NCBI GenBank assembly: GCA_037974665.1
Contig: CM075775.1
Coordinates: forward strand, 43,551,652-43,615,651
Direction: 5' to 3'
Length of the DNA: 64,000 bases
Origin: Ehretia macrophylla
Lineage: Eukaryota; Streptophyta; Magnoliopsida; Boraginales; Ehretiaceae
The notes below the pieces were generated by a model. The model was not told the origin of the DNA. It did no database searches and saw nothing but the letters and a program-made list of their open reading frames with translations. Positions 25,140 to 38,664 of this stretch are shown here, one piece after another. The position numbers and the translations under genes are program-made. Each line of letters starts with the position of its first letter. The stretch's first letter is position 1.

Positions 25140-28100
25140 ACTATGACTACTCAAGGTGATAGTTCTTCTTCTACCAGTTCTAGTTCCGGTTTAGTACCGA
25201 CAATTCGTATCCGTCCCCCTACCTTCACGGAAGGAAAGCTCGATGACACGAACTATCTTTTGTGGAAGTTCAAAATCACTACAGTTCTGGACTCCTACGA
25301 ACTCCTTGATACAGTGTTAGGCACAGATGCAGAACCAGTTGCAGTCCGTGCTGAAGATGACACAAAAAAGGTCACACCTCCAGATCCTGAGCTTGTCAAA
25401 GAATGGAGGAGACGAAATGCTGATGCACTTTGTGCAATTGTCACAAGTGTTCAAGATTCTGTCCTCACTCTTATTCAACACACAACCAAGGCTTCTGAAG
25501 CTTGGAACATACTGAAAAATCAGTATGAAACAAGGAACCAAACTCGCATTCAGAACTTGGAGAGTCAGTTAGCTGTTGAGAGATTAAGTGAAGATGAAGC
25601 AGTTGAGTCATTTATTAGTAGGATGAAAAACCTAAGTGATCAAATGGCTGCAGTTGGTATTGCCAAATCAACCGAGGAACTAGCTCGAAGGTGCATTAGA
25701 GTGTTGCCTCCAAAATTTGACGGCCTTGTGACAGCACTCAATACACAAGTTCGCATTCCTCCTTTGACGTTTGAAGAATTCACTGCCATGTTGATGGATA
25801 AGGAGATGAGGCTGAGGAGCAGAGAAAACTAACTTGACTCTGCCTTTACAGCCAAGGCGAGGAGTAACCAAGAAGAAAAGAAGAAAGCAAAGAAGAAGAC
25901 GTTCTCTGGATCGTGCTACTACTGCAATAAGAAAGGTCATGCTGTCAAAGATTGCAGGAAACGAATCCATGACGAGAAGAATGGAACTTTAAAGCCAAAT
26001 TGGAGAAATAAAGAGTCTGCCAATACGGCTAAAACGGAAGTGCATCTGTTTACTGTAACAGATGTATCGGATGAAACGTGTACTAGCGTACATGTACATC
26101 AAACAAGTGCATGGGTGTTAGATAGTGGAGCTTCTCGACACATGACCAGCAAGAAGGAGTTATATGACTCCATAAAACCTCTACAAGAACCAATGAATGT
26201 TGTCGTCGGGAATAATGCGAGGTGTCCCGTTGAGGGCACTGGAACCATCTCGCTCGTGTCTCAAGATGGAGGAAGCAAGAAGCTGTCCAACGTACTCTTT
26301 GTACCCCAGATCACCAAAAATTTGCTATCTGTAGTTGCTATTACAGATAATGATCTAGAAGTGCAGTTCAAGAAGACGGAAGCTTTGATTCTTGACAAGG
26401 ATCAAAATATCGTAAGTAAAGGTATTCGCAAAAATAATCTTTACGAAATCAGCTCTCTTTCTGCTGTCGTGGATGCCAAAACAAGTCAACTTTGGCATGA
26501 AAGGTTCGGGCACATTTCCTATCCTGTGTTAAAGGAAATGCAAAAGAAGAAGATGGTGGCCGACTTGCCTTCAATTGAAGAAATTGAAGGACCATGTGAA
26601 GCTTGTATGCTGGGCAAGCAACATAGACAGTCATTTCCCAAAGAGAGTCATAACCGTTCAAAGGCTCCTCTAAAGTTGGTACATGCTGACCTCTGCGAAA
26701 AAATGACTACGACGGCGTTGGGAGGATCTTCCTACTTTATGCTATTAGTCGACGTTTATAGTAGGAAGATGTAGGTGTACTTCCTTCGGGACAAGGCTGA
26801 TGCTCTTGAAAAGTTTAAAGTGTGGCACAAACTTATGACAAATGAGAACACAACTCAGTTGAAAAAACTTCGTACCAATCGTGGAGGGGAATTCTGTTCT
26901 ACAGAGTTCACCAACTACTGCAACAAGCTTGGGATTAAGCGTCAATTGATTGCTCCATACACACCACAACAAAATGGAGTTGTGGAACGAAGAAATCGAA
27001 CAATTGTAGAAATGGCTCGATGCATGTTGAAAGGTGCTGGCCTACCTGACACATTCTGGGCTGAAGCAGTCAACACAGAGGTATACATCCTCAATCGGTG
27101 CTCAACTAGGGCACTCAACGATAAGACTCCTAATGAGGCTTATTATGGTACGAAACCTTCTGTGTCTCATTTAAGAAAATTTGGGTGTGAATGTTTTGTA
27201 CATATTCCGAATGAAAATCGAAAGAAATTGGATGACAAGAGCAAGAAGGGCATTTTCTTGGGATATAGTGAAGAGTCTAAAGCATACAAACTCTATGATG
27301 TAGAGGCCAAGAAGGTGATCATAAGCTGAGATGTGGTGTTTAATGAGCGACCACACTCAATGGAGGATAGCGGTCCTGTCATTTCGTCATCAACTGATGA
27401 AGTAATCCACCAAGTGCCTAAACAACGACCGTTGAACAATGAAGAAGTCTCTAATGATGAGGAGACTGAAGACCAACCTGTTGTACCTACAAGGAATCCA
27501 CAACCGAAGTGGTTCCAACAGCTCTTTGATTGAAGAAATCCAGGAATTACTGATGATAGTCCACGTCCTGATGGACTAAGACGATCAAAGAGAATAGAGG
27601 AACAGAACAGATCAGGACAACAACTAGTAAACATGGCTTTGATGACCCAAATCATCAAGACGGTAAAAGAACCGATAACTGTGGAGGAAGCCATATCATA
27701 TCCAAATTGGAGAGCAGCTATGCAAGCTGAGTATGATAGTATCATGAAAAATGATACTTGGGAGATCGTTGAAAAGCCACCGAACAAAAAAATTATCAGC
27801 ACCAAATGGATATGGAAAGTGAAGTACAAGGCAGATAGAAGTCTTGAAAAATACAAGGCACGCCTTGTAGCACAAGGATTTTCGCAAGTCGAAGGTTTCG
27901 ATGTATATGAAACCTTTGCTCCAACAGCAAAAATGTCAACAATCAGGCTAGTTGTTGCAGCTGCCGGTCATTATGAATGGATTGTACATCAAATGGATAT
28001 CAAGTCAGCTTTTCTTAATGGGCAACTTGAAGAAGAAGTCTACGTTGCACAACCCTTTGGCTTCCAAATACCATGTGAAGAAGAAAAAGTCTGCAAATTG

Positions 28101-29210
28101 AAAAACGCTTTATATGGGTTAAAGCAAGCACCACGAGCTTGGTACAAACGTATAGACTCTTTATTCTTACAACATGGTTTCTGTAGAAGCAAATCAGAGG
28201 CCAACTTGTATGTTCTAAGTGAACAAGGAAAGAAGGTAATTGTAGTTCTATATGTGGATGATCTTGTAATCACTGGTGACCATGAAGATAATATTCAGAA
28301 GACGCAAGAATGGTTGAGCCAAGAATTTGAAATGACAAATCTTAGTCTTCTTCATTATTGCTTGGGAATCGAGGTATGGCAAAAACCTCATACTATCTTC
28401 ATCTCGCAGCAACGATATGTTCGTGAGCTTCTGACTGCATTTGGTATGTCCAAATGCAAACCAGTTGTTACCCCGATGGAAGTGAATACAAAGTTATCAA
28501 TTGACGATCCTTCAAAACAAGTTGATAACAAGCTCTACAGAAAGTTGGTGGGAAGTTTAATCTTCCTTTGTAACACAAGACCTGATATTAGTTATGCTGT
28601 GGGAGTTCTCAGTCGGTTTTCAAATAAACCGAAACAAAGTCACTGGCAAGTAGGGATGCAGATCCTCAAATATCTCAAAGGCACATTGGAGTATGGGATA
28701 TCATACAAGTCTGGAGATACTTTATCTGGGTACTGTGACTCAGACTGGGCTGGTGATATTGACTCAAGAAAATCTGTTACAGGTTACGTATTCATATTCG
28801 GTGGTGGAGTCATCTCATGGGCTAGTAAGAAGTAACCCACTATTGCACTTTCATCAACGGAGGCAGAATACAAGGCTGCTTGTGTAGCATCATGTGAAGC
28901 TGTTTGGCTACGACGCATCATGACTGATATTGGCATTCCAATAGAGGAAGCAACAATGTTGAAATGTGACAGTCAGAGTTGTATAGCTATGTCAAAGAAT
29001 CCGGTATTTCATGCTAGAACAAAACACATAGAGATTCAGTATCACTATGTGAGGGAACTGATCGAGGAAGGTAAAATCTTCATGGAGTACTGCCCTACAG
29101 AAGATAATTGTGCAGATATCTTCACGAAAGCATTAGGGAACATCCAATTGAGCAAGCATCTTCAAACATTGGGTGTTGGTCCAATAGCTTAGTCAACATG
29201 AGGTGAACAT

Positions 29211-29222
29211 TGAGGGGGGGGG
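29211..29222 (+). other. Copia polypurine tract
   Basis: TGAGGGGGGGGG directly before the LTR start TGTTGATATATG. Confidence 0.85.
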
Positions 29223-29824
29223 TGTTGATATATGTCAATATCCACCTCTTCATAATAAGTATCATTAATTATATGGTAGCATAAATTAATGATTCTGACT
29301 TAAACGTCTATGAGGTCAAAAGAGATCGCGATGGCTACAAGAAAGAAGTTCGGGAATTTGGAATTACCTAAGATGACGTCGGGATGATGCAATGCTAAAG
29401 TTAGCCAATTTGACCAAAGGAAACTTCCTAGAAGTTGACTTGGATACTAGCCACCCATGTGGTCAATTGTAGCCACCCATGTGATAAATATGGGTGGCTA
29501 ATACTTTGAACATGGTTGGTAAAGCCAACCAAGATTGAAATGTTTGATAGGAAAGTCTCCTATGGCGGGCTAGCTGAATTCTATAAATAGGCATGCATTA
29601 GTTCATCATTTTAATCCACAACACAACTCCAAACACAATCCTAAGTTAGTCTTTCTTTCTTGTATTCTTCTTGTAAGTCCATAAGCCATTGAAGCTCTAA
29701 TCTTGAGAGCGCACGGTGGGACAATTATCTTGTAAGTGTTATATTGAATTGTTATAACGAGTAGTGTTGTCTTTCTACTTGATTGTTGTTAAGACGTTTC
29801 TGGGAAATTGGTTATATTCTTACA
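29223..29824 (+). repeat. Copia 3' LTR (602 bp)
   Basis: Starts TGTTGATATATGTC after the polypurine tract and ends TTATATTCTTACA. A TATAAATAG box lies at 29582-29590. The tail at 29781-29824 is the sequence found inverted at the element's left end. Confidence 0.9.
29582..29590 (+). promoter_or_regulatory. TATA box in copia LTR
   Basis: TATAAATAG, about 240 bp before the LTR end, a usual place for the U3/R promoter in short copia LTRs. Confidence 0.6.
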
Positions 29825-32800
29825 GGTATTTCTTCAACATAGACACGTGGAACACATCGTGCAGTCTCGACAAGCTCGGAGGCAAAGCTAATCGATAAGC
29901 CAAAGGACCTACCTTTTCGGTGATCTCATACGGACCCACATACCTGGGACTAAGCTTCCCGCTCTTACCGTGCCGAATCAATCCCTTCCGTGGAGAAATC
30001 TTAAGAAACACCCAATCTCCCAAATCAAACTCAAGATCCCGACGGTGCTTATCCACATAAGTCTTTTGACGACTCTGAGCTGTAAGCATACGCTGGCGAA
30101 TAAGGTGAACATTATCTACCATCTTAATCATCTCAGGTAACGCAGTCGGATCAACTGTTCTCATCTCTCCAACCTCTTCCCAATATAACGGGGATCTGGA
30201 TTTACGACTATACAACGCCTCGTAGGGAGCCATACCTATAGTAGATTGATAACCATTATTGTAGGCGAACTCTGATAAAGGAAAAAAACTTCTCCCAGTT
30301 CTTCCCAAAGTCTAGCACACATGCTCGAAGCATGTCTTCCAAGATCATGATTGTTCTTTCAGACTGGCCATCAGTTTGTGGATGATAAGCAGTACTAAAG
30401 CTCAACTTAGTTCCCATGGCCTCTTGCAACTTCTACCAAAAATGAGATCTGAATCTAGGATCCCTATCTGACACTATACTCTGTGGCACACCATGCAATC
30501 TCACAATATTAGCAACATAAAGCTCAGCTAGCTTATCAAGGCTATCCTGTTTGTTCATGGGAATAAAATGTGTAACTTTAGTCAAGCGGTCCACAACAAC
30601 CCAAACAGAATCACATCTTCTCGGAGATCTAGGAAGATCGGTCACAAGGTCCATTGTTATATGTACCCACTTCCATTGCAGAATCGACAACAGCTGTAGA
30701 AGTCCGGCTGGCCTTTGATGCTCAACTTTAACCCTTTGACAAGTCAAACATCTGGATACATACCCAGCAATCTCCCTCTTCATATTGTTCCACCAGAAGT
30801 GTTGCTTCAAATCTCTATACATTTTTGTACTGCCCGAATGAAACGTATACCTCGAATTATGTGCCTCGGACAGGATCTCATTCTTCAAAGTCGGATCATT
30901 AGGAACACATACTCTATCCCTGAATCTGAAGATGCCATCTGCATGTAATTTAAACTCCGACTCTCTCCCTTTAGCTTTTTCTTGGATCTTCAAGAGGTGA
31001 GGATCAGTCTTCTGAGCCTCTCTGATCTATGATAGCAACCCTGACTGAATCTGCAAACTAGCAAATGGAATCCCTACCTCAGTAGCTTCTAGCATCCATG
31101 AGCAAATTTCTTCCAAAGTCTCCCAATCCTTGATAATCAAGCTTGCAATAGTAGCCTTTCGGCTCAAAGCATCAGCAACAACATTAGCCTTACCTGGCAC
31201 GTAGCTAATAGAACAGTTGTAACCACTCTATAGCTCCAGCCATCTCCGCTGCCTCATATTCAGATCCTTCTATGAAAACAAATACTTGAGACTCTTGTGA
31301 TCAGTAAATATTTCAAATCTGCAACCCCACAAGTAATGACGCCACTTCTTCAAAGAAAACACAACTGCAGCTAACTCAAGATCATGTGTAGGGTAATTGA
31401 CTTCATAACGTTTCACCTTACCATTCTGCATTAAAACACAGCCCAATCCTTCCTTAGATGCATCACTATAGACAACGAAGTTCTCTGTTCCCTCAGGTAA
31501 AGCTAGTATAGGAGCTGTAGTTAGTCTCTTCTTCAATTCTTGGAAACTAGATTCACATTTGGCATCCCAGTTGTAAGCAACTTTCTTCTGAGTCAACTGG
31601 CTCAAAGGTCCAGAAATTTTGGAAAAGTCTTTAACAAATCTCCGGTAGTAACCTGCCAATCCAAGAAAACTCTGAATCTCTAACACCGTCTCAGGTCTCT
31701 TCCAAGATGAAACAACCTCAATCTTAGCTGGGTCCACTGAAATTCCTCGATCTGAAATGATATGGCCTAGAAAAGATATCTGATTCAACCAGAACTCGCA
31801 CTTGCTAAATTTAGCAAAAAGCTTGTTTTCCTGCAAAGTCTGTAGCACAATCCTCAAGTGTTGCTCATGTTCAGCCTCATTCTTCGAATACACTAAAATG
31901 TCGTCAATAAAGATTACGACAAACTGATCAAGGTAAGGCCGAAAAACCTTCTGCATCAAGTCCATGAATGTGGCTAGTGCATTCGTCAATCCAAACGGCA
32001 ACACAACAAATTCACAGTGGCCATATCTAGTCCTGAAAGCCGTCTTCGATATATCGTCACTCCGAATCCTAAGTTGATAGTAACCCTGCCTCAAATCAAA
32101 TTTGGAGTAAACACTCGCACCCTGCAACTGGTCAAACAATTCTTCAATCAACAGCAAGGGGTATTTATTCTTAATCGTGACTTGATTAAGTCCCCTGTAA
32201 TCAATGCATAACCGAAGCGTGCCGTCTTTCCTTCTCACAAACAACACAGGCACACCCCACGGCGAAGAACTAGGTTGTATAAACCCTTTCTCAAGCAAGT
32301 TCTGAAGCTGAATTTTTAACTCCTGAAGTTCAGCCGATGCCATTCTATAAGGACTCCTAGAAATTGGCGCAGTGCCTGGCACAAGATCAATCACGAACTC
32401 AATCTCCCTATCCGGTGGTAAACCCGGTAATTCCTCGGGAAATACACCAGGGAAGTCTCTAACAATCGGAACCTCATTCAAACTCAACTTATCAGTAGGC
32501 TGATTGATCAAATAGGCTAAGTAAGCTTCACAACCCCTATTCAACAACTTTGAAGTCTTGATCGCTGATAAAAGTGGAATTCGGGCAGCCCTGCAGTTCC
32601 CAACAATCTCCAGTACCGGTAGGTCAGGAACCTGAAGATAAATGACCTTTGTTCTACAATCCAACTGAGCATAATACTTCCCCAACCAGTCCATTCCCAA
32701 AATGATTTCAAAGTCACGGAATGGCAAAAAAATTAAATCAGCAGGAAATTTACGGTTCTCAATGCATATATCACAAGATTTGCAAATAGACTCAGTAACA

Positions 32801-34431
32801 AATTTTGCACCCAAAGGCGTACTAACTTCAACTTCATGAGGCAATTTATCAATGCAAACATTCACAGATCGTGCACATGCCGGAGTTATAAACGAATGTG
32901 TAGCTCCTGGATTAATCAAAACTTTAATTGGCTGAGTATTGAGAAGAAAGGTACCTTCCACAATAGCTGTAGTATCGGGTAGCTCCTCTGCATCTAGTGC
33001 AAAGACCCTAGCCTGAACCCTCTGTGCTGGACGTGCACCTGCAGCCCTATTCTGAACACCTTGGCCTCCACCACGGCCCTGAACATTGTTATACTTAGGG
33101 CAATCTCTCACCCTATGGTCATCACTGCCACAACCCGTACATTTACCACTCTTCCTTCAGCAGTTAGCCTCAATATGCCCTGATCGATTACAATGATTAC
33201 ACTGCTGATTTTGCCTAACTGTAGTGTTTCCTGTAGGTGCTGGGGCTCTGGTAGTAGTAGGAACTGTAGCTCCCTGCTGGGGTCTAGTCACAGCTGGCCT
33301 AGCCTGAATCTGCTGCTGTGGTTGATACGGACGTAGCTGATGACCCTGTGCAGAAGTCTGATACTGCCTCGGCTGACTTTGGCTGCTCTGGCCCAAATAC
33401 TGCTTCTTACTCGGCTGACTGCTCTCAGCTATCATCTCAGCCTTCCGTTTCTCAAACTTCGAGGCTGCCTGAAATGCCTCGGGAAAAGTAGTGTAGGTCT
33501 GCCCAGTCAAATGCAACTGTATGTCCATTCTCAGCCCACGGAAAAACCTATGAATCATCCTCCTAGCCGGCCGTACCAACTCGGGCATATACCTCGACAG
33601 GCTAACAAACCTAGCCTCGTACTGTGCAACAGTCATATTTCCCTGCTTCAAGGCCACAAACTCATCCTCCCGCCTTTCCATAGCCATCTCGGGAATATAC
33701 TTATCCCGAAACTCACTCACAAAATCATCCCACAAATGTGGTACATCCTCACAATCCCACCTCAATCTAACAGTATTCCACCACTGCTCTGCATCACCCT
33801 CAAATAGGAATGACGCATAATCTATTCTTGCCTTTCTTCTCAACACGATTAATCCATCTCTCGGCCGCCTCATCATCCGACTCCCCAAAGAACTTTCCCG
33901 GCTCATGCCTCAGAAATTTCTCTAACGGGTTATTCTCAACTCTATACCCCTGTCCACCAGGATTAGCTTGATTTCCCTAGGGATTATTCCTGTCCGGCCT
34001 CTGTTCATGCAGCACCTGTGTAATCCGGTCTACTGCAGTAGTCATGGTAGCCATAAACTGCTTAGGCAACGGCTGTTGACCCTGTTCTGCTACCTCTTCA
34101 TCTGATCCTATACCTTGAGTACCACGACGTGGCAGCATAGTGGCAATTCACAGTAGCTGGCAACATTTAAAAGCAGTTTATAGACAGAAATATAGCACAT
34201 AAGATTAGATAACACTCAAGTCAATAACAATCAAACATTCTAACACGCAATTCACATAACACAAGTTTGACATGCCAAACTAATTCACTTTAAACACATA
34301 AGCACTCTAAGTTCACAAAGTCATGCTATATCATTTTCTTTTCACTTAGCAATCATACATAAACACTTTAGCATTTTAGACCTTTACCCCACAGACCGAG
34401 AATCATATCCCGGCTCATGCAAGACTATCAT

Positions 34432-34443
34432 GCTCTGATACCA
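34432..34443 (-). other. Element A primer-binding site (initiator tRNA-Met)
   Basis: Minus strand TGGTATCAGAGC, complementary to the 3' end of initiator tRNA-Met, 8 bp inside the right LTR. Confidence 0.85.
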
Positions 34444-34451
34444 CCTAAAGA

Positions 34452-36729
34452 TGTCACGCCCCGACCCGACCCCGCAAAAGGCCAAGCCCGGACCCGACAC
34501 ACGGACGGAGTCTCCTCTGTACCGCGGACGATCCGAAAACCCTAAAATCATCATAATACTTGCAAAAGCCATAAAATAATCAAAACAAGCCGACTTTCTT
34601 TAAAACATACATTTCTTATTAACCAACTTTGCAACCCAAAAATGATATGCATACTACACAAGTATTTATGCCACTAATCAATTCCATTAGCATGCATTTC
34701 CTTACTAGTCACAAGGGTATAAGTTTACAACTTTACATTCTTTCAACTTATACAACATAAGACCGTAGAGGCCTCAAACTAGAAAATACATACAAGGCTA
34801 CAAGCCTCAAAATTAAGTGACATCCAAGCAATATACATAACAAGCAAGGCTCGCACAAAATCTGGTAACCAACCACCAGCAAAGCAGAGAAGTGCAATCA
34901 CGGAAACACCTCCACCTGCTCTTCCTCCTCAATTACCTCGATAGGGTCTGCTTCAACTACTCCTGTAAAAATATAGTATAGAGAGGAATGAGCAAAAACT
35001 ATTGCTCAGCGAGGGAAATTGGTCTCAAGGACGGAGATGAGAGGAGTATGCAATGCAATTAGCCAAGCAATGCATACAATTATCATTTAAAGATACAAAC
35101 AAGTCAATATTATAACAAGGCAAGCATTAAAGACTATAAACATTCATTCAAAGGATACGGTACTCTTTTCATGAGAAACTTTCATTCAAGAATTCGATGA
35201 CGACGCGCCGGCCCAAACCACCTTATAACACCAGTTTGGAATACCCCGGAAGTATCCATCAACCTACGACCCGAAACTCCCTGGGAGGCAACCCAAGTGA
35301 TAAAAGGGAATAGCAGCGGAGCTAGAGCAACCAACACTGGCAACCCAAGGCTACCCAGAGAGACCCATCACTCACGCGCGAGACACTATTCAATGCAAGA
35401 CTCGATACAAAGCTATAAACAAGCGATAAAGCCACACGTGGGAGAATAACAAAGTAGGTTACTCTCGCACGCAATAGCAGCAATTGATAAGCATTTCAAT
35501 CCAAATCAATTCAAACAAGTATTTCAAGCAACCCTAAGCATTCTATAGGCATAAAGTCAAGAAAACATACAAAAACACAAACCGGCCCCAACTATCAAAA
35601 CCCTACCATTTCCAAACGAGCCACCAGTTCTGGAAACTGACTTCACCAAACCTCCTAGGTCACCATAAGGCACGTCTAAAGACCCCGAAACCTTACTTTA
35701 CCCTAGAACTCGCGCAAAGCCCCGATTTTCCCCTTTCTCGTTTGAACTACAACTATACCAACCAAACGCCCAACCAATGCCATAATCACACCAAAAGTGC
35801 TTCCATGGCCTCCCAATACAATGCCAATACGCAAAATGAGAAAATTCCAAACTCGACCTAAACCACCCCGACTTTCAACAAGGCTTAATTCCCATTTTTT
35901 TCCATTACGCACCCAAACAAACCATGCATTTAGGCATTCTAGCACACCTAGCACAATTCTACATCAACGGATAGCATAACGGAACAATTTCATCATTCCA
36001 AGGGTTTACTATTCATAAAATACTATTCAACATCCAAATTTAATTGCAATCTCAATATTTAACAGCAGAAAATGTTAAAAAGCTATAAATACACGTTCTA
36101 CAATAGCCAAGGAACATTCTAGAAGCATCAAAATGATTTAAACAACAATCTACGGATAAAATCTAAAAATTGTAAAGTTGATACACTAAACATTTAAATG
36201 CGCAAATAACATGATTCCCTCACCTCAGGTACTCCTAGTCGCTAGGAAAACAACGCTAGTTGCCTCAGAAATCACCCCAACCGAGGTAACGCGAAAATTG
36301 AACGATTGAAAGGTTGAAATCTTTTTTTTTTCTTCTTGGAGGCTCACGGCCTAGGCTGCTCTGTTTCAGCTGCTATTTTTTTTTCCTTTGTTTTAGGTTA
36401 TTAAAAGATTGGCTTGGTCAAATAGTCAAAGTCCTAGGTCAAACCACTTAAAACTTGGTCAAATGGCCTTATTTTGTGCATTTTAAAGCCATTTTAGCTA
36501 AGGAAAGATTAATTATAGCTAGCAACAATTAAAATATAAAATTTAAGTCATCTAAATACTAGTTTCACTATTTGCTGAGGACTAGAAACTGATCTCTAGC
36601 TATCGCTCCCTAAATGCAATGCACGTTGCGACAGCGAGAAAGTAACAATTAATTCACAAATAATTTAAGGAAATATAATTTTAAAAATAATAAACAAGGA
36701 ATTTTCACATTCCGGGCTCGGGTATTACA
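34452..36729 (-). repeat. Element A LTR, right (5' LTR in element orientation)
   Basis: 2278 bp, about 97 percent identical by eye to the left copy. On the minus strand a donor-like CTGAG/GTGAGGG (intron G at 36223) and an acceptor-like TTTTTACAG/GAG (intron end at 34963) bracket 1261 nt. The shared CTGAG block is near 35003-35016 and the hairpin near 35276-35299. Confidence 0.92.
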
Positions 36730-37546
36730 TCGGGTGAAGAATGCAAAACGTCCGCTAAGGCCCACGGGATAAAGTTTGCAAATGCGATCATGAATCGAAC
36801 CAGATCGAAACATTCAGTTGTCAACAGACAAAGCCAGAACATCGACTGCAAAAGAAGAATGGCCAGGCTCTGATTCTCGGTGTTAGGGTATTCTCTATTA
36901 TGACCCTACTCAGATCAGAACTAAACTAGTTGATTCTCTTTTGCCTATCGGCCGGCCGGCTTTAAGCAACCTTCGCATTTCCTGCTGATATCCCAAGTCT
37001 CCAAGTGGGCCCTTTTGGCTACCCACGACCTTGGCTTTTTAGAGAATCCCGCTCCTGTGTCATAGGACTTGTAGCTCGGCAGTCCACCAGGTGGGTTTGT
37101 TTATCCTTCCAGTTTCGAGTGTCTTCTTTGACATGCAGACTTTGGGGGTCGAATTCGCCAAAAATTCCATTAGTTTTCTTGGCCCGATCTCGATGCCTCT
37201 CGCCTTGGTTCTCTCATCTCATCTGCTTGGTTCATATTGGTTGGAGCATATGTGGGCTAGTGACATAATCGGCCAACATTCATTAATTCATTTCGCCACG
37301 AAGTCGAGTTCCCAACAAGGAAGATTCATACTGATTTGGCAACTGAAACCCTACAAGTGGGTATTCTCGACCAGCCTCTCTCTAGAAGGAAAATATGATC
37401 TAAAATGCCACGCTTTTTCTTCCATTCCTTGAAGACTTGAAGATATGTCCTGAAACAACATGTTTAGGGCTGCCGTTCAGACTTCTATTGACTTTGGACA
37501 CATAAAAGCTATTCCCATTTGAAGTATATAAATCATGAGTGTAGGT
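36730..37546. other. Mitochondrial-type host DNA between element A and solo LTR E
   Basis: One overlapping pair of plus-strand frames (37005-37268 and 37091-37432, the latter 113 codons) with no recognised relative. Nothing else seen. Confidence 0.4.
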
Positions 37547-37551
37547 CTTTT
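37547..37551 (+). repeat. Target-site duplication of solo LTR E, left copy (CTTTT)
   Basis: CTTTT here and at 40826-40830. Confidence 0.85.
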
Positions 37552-38656
37552 TGTAAGAACCTGCACCTAATTCCAAGCATTATTATATTATTTGAATATT
37601 ATTAGAGTGTGTATTGGCAAGTATATTAAAATTAGGCATTCAGTTTAAATAAAAGAAAACCTTGCTAGTAGAAATAAGTACTATATTTTATTTACTCTTT
37701 GGATTTAAGGATAGCATTAGCTAGGATTTATTCAAGTATAGAACAAAAGACTTGGTTGTCATAACTAAGAATTACAATTGGCTTGTAAAATAATAGGGAA
37801 ATCTTAATTTAAATAAGAGAATTATTTCAATTGGTTTTGATCAGCTTTAAATCAAGAAGATTTTATTAATTACGTGATTAGTCTACACAATTATGTTCAG
37901 CTTTTATGACCTTACCGAATTAATTAGGCTAATGGATAAAGCACTTGGTATTCACCAAGTAAATTTTGTCGAGTCAACATTAGGAATTATAATTAGCTTA
38001 ATAGGATATTTTCATTGAAATGAGCAGCCTGCTCAATTAAGATAAGAAAACGTTATGCGCATAGCTTAAGCTCTCGTCGAGCTGTAATGGTGCACCAAGG
38101 CTGCACCTAATTAGTTTATTTTATCTTTAGTTATTAATTAATTGAGCAATCAGCCATGTAAGATAAATGAATTAGCTGCCTTGTGAGCAGTTTACGTGCG
38201 TAAGCTATGAATCAGCTTAACGTAATAGGCTATGATTACCATTCAACTAGGAGCTGGTTGTATCACCTAAGTACATTACATTGTGCTTAAGTCGTGTCTT
38301 CAAATTAGCCTTACACGCAGCAGCTTGAGAGTTGGAACCAATTAAGCTATTATCCATCTAGTTTGGTTGTCCATTTCCGAGTGCTTGCATGAAGTTGATG
38401 TATTTTTTTTAGAGCAAGTAGCAGCTTGAGAATTGGAACACCACACGGCAGCTTGAGATTAATAATCCTCTCGTGTATGAGGGACACGTTGAGTTGCAAT
38501 GATCATCTAGCATTAAGTAAAAGATATGAATCAGCAAGATAGAAGTAGGAGGTGCTGGTTTGCATGAAGTAATACCTTGGCAAGAAAACACGCAGCAGCT
38601 TGGGGAAATCATGAACTTAAGCTTATGTGGTCCAATAAGAATTAAGCCTAGAACAC

Positions 38657-38664
38657 TATAAAAA
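38657..38664 (+). promoter_or_regulatory. TATA box of solo LTR E
   Basis: TATAAAAA followed by a G run and an A/C-rich stretch typical of a plant transcription start region. The donor-like site follows about 100 bp later. Confidence 0.6.

Larger units (their letters stand above)
25021..29824 (+). mobile_element. Ty1/copia retrotransposon nested in element A, broken, unusual 5' end
   Basis: Copia domains follow in order on the plus strand: gag (from about 25.1 kb) with a CCHC knuckle (CYYCNKKGHAVKDC), protease (WVLDSGASRHMT, about 26.1 kb), integrase with GAG-pre-integrase region (about 26.4-27.3 kb), RT with YVDDLVITG (about 28.25 kb) and RNase H with HARTKHIEIQYH (about 29.0 kb). Integrase before RT defines copia. 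A full 602-bp LTR is present at the 3' end. The 5' end is instead a compact inverted structure described separately. The coding region has several breaks. TG...CA ends and a perfect GGTAT duplication show integrase-type insertion. It must be younger than element A, which it interrupts. Lineage within copia not assigned. Confidence 0.93.
22470..36729 (-). mobile_element. Element A: Ty3/gypsy chromovirus (Tekay/Del-like), broken, with nested copia
   Basis: Long LTRs (2281 and 2278 bp) flank an internal region read on the minus strand. Parts in element order: PBS beside the right LTR; gag with a CCHC knuckle at about 34.1-33.1 kb; protease, RT (IDDILVYS) and RNase H at about 33.1-31.3 kb; integrase (HHCC zinc region and DDE core) at about 31.0-29.8 kb; and a chromodomain-like end (WNHHGFEEATWERDDQ) at about 25.0-24.8 kb. 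A Ty1/copia element sits between integrase and chromodomain. Long LTRs plus a C-terminal chromodomain suggest Tekay/Del. The coding region is broken in several places. The LTRs differ by about 3 percent by eye, suggesting roughly one million years. Flanks CAGGG and TCGGG are only a weak match as a target duplication. Confidence 0.9.

Noticed and set aside
22465-36734. Target duplication for element A (CAGGG / TCGGG)
   Set aside because: Only three of five bases agree. I do not claim it; the flanks may have mutated.
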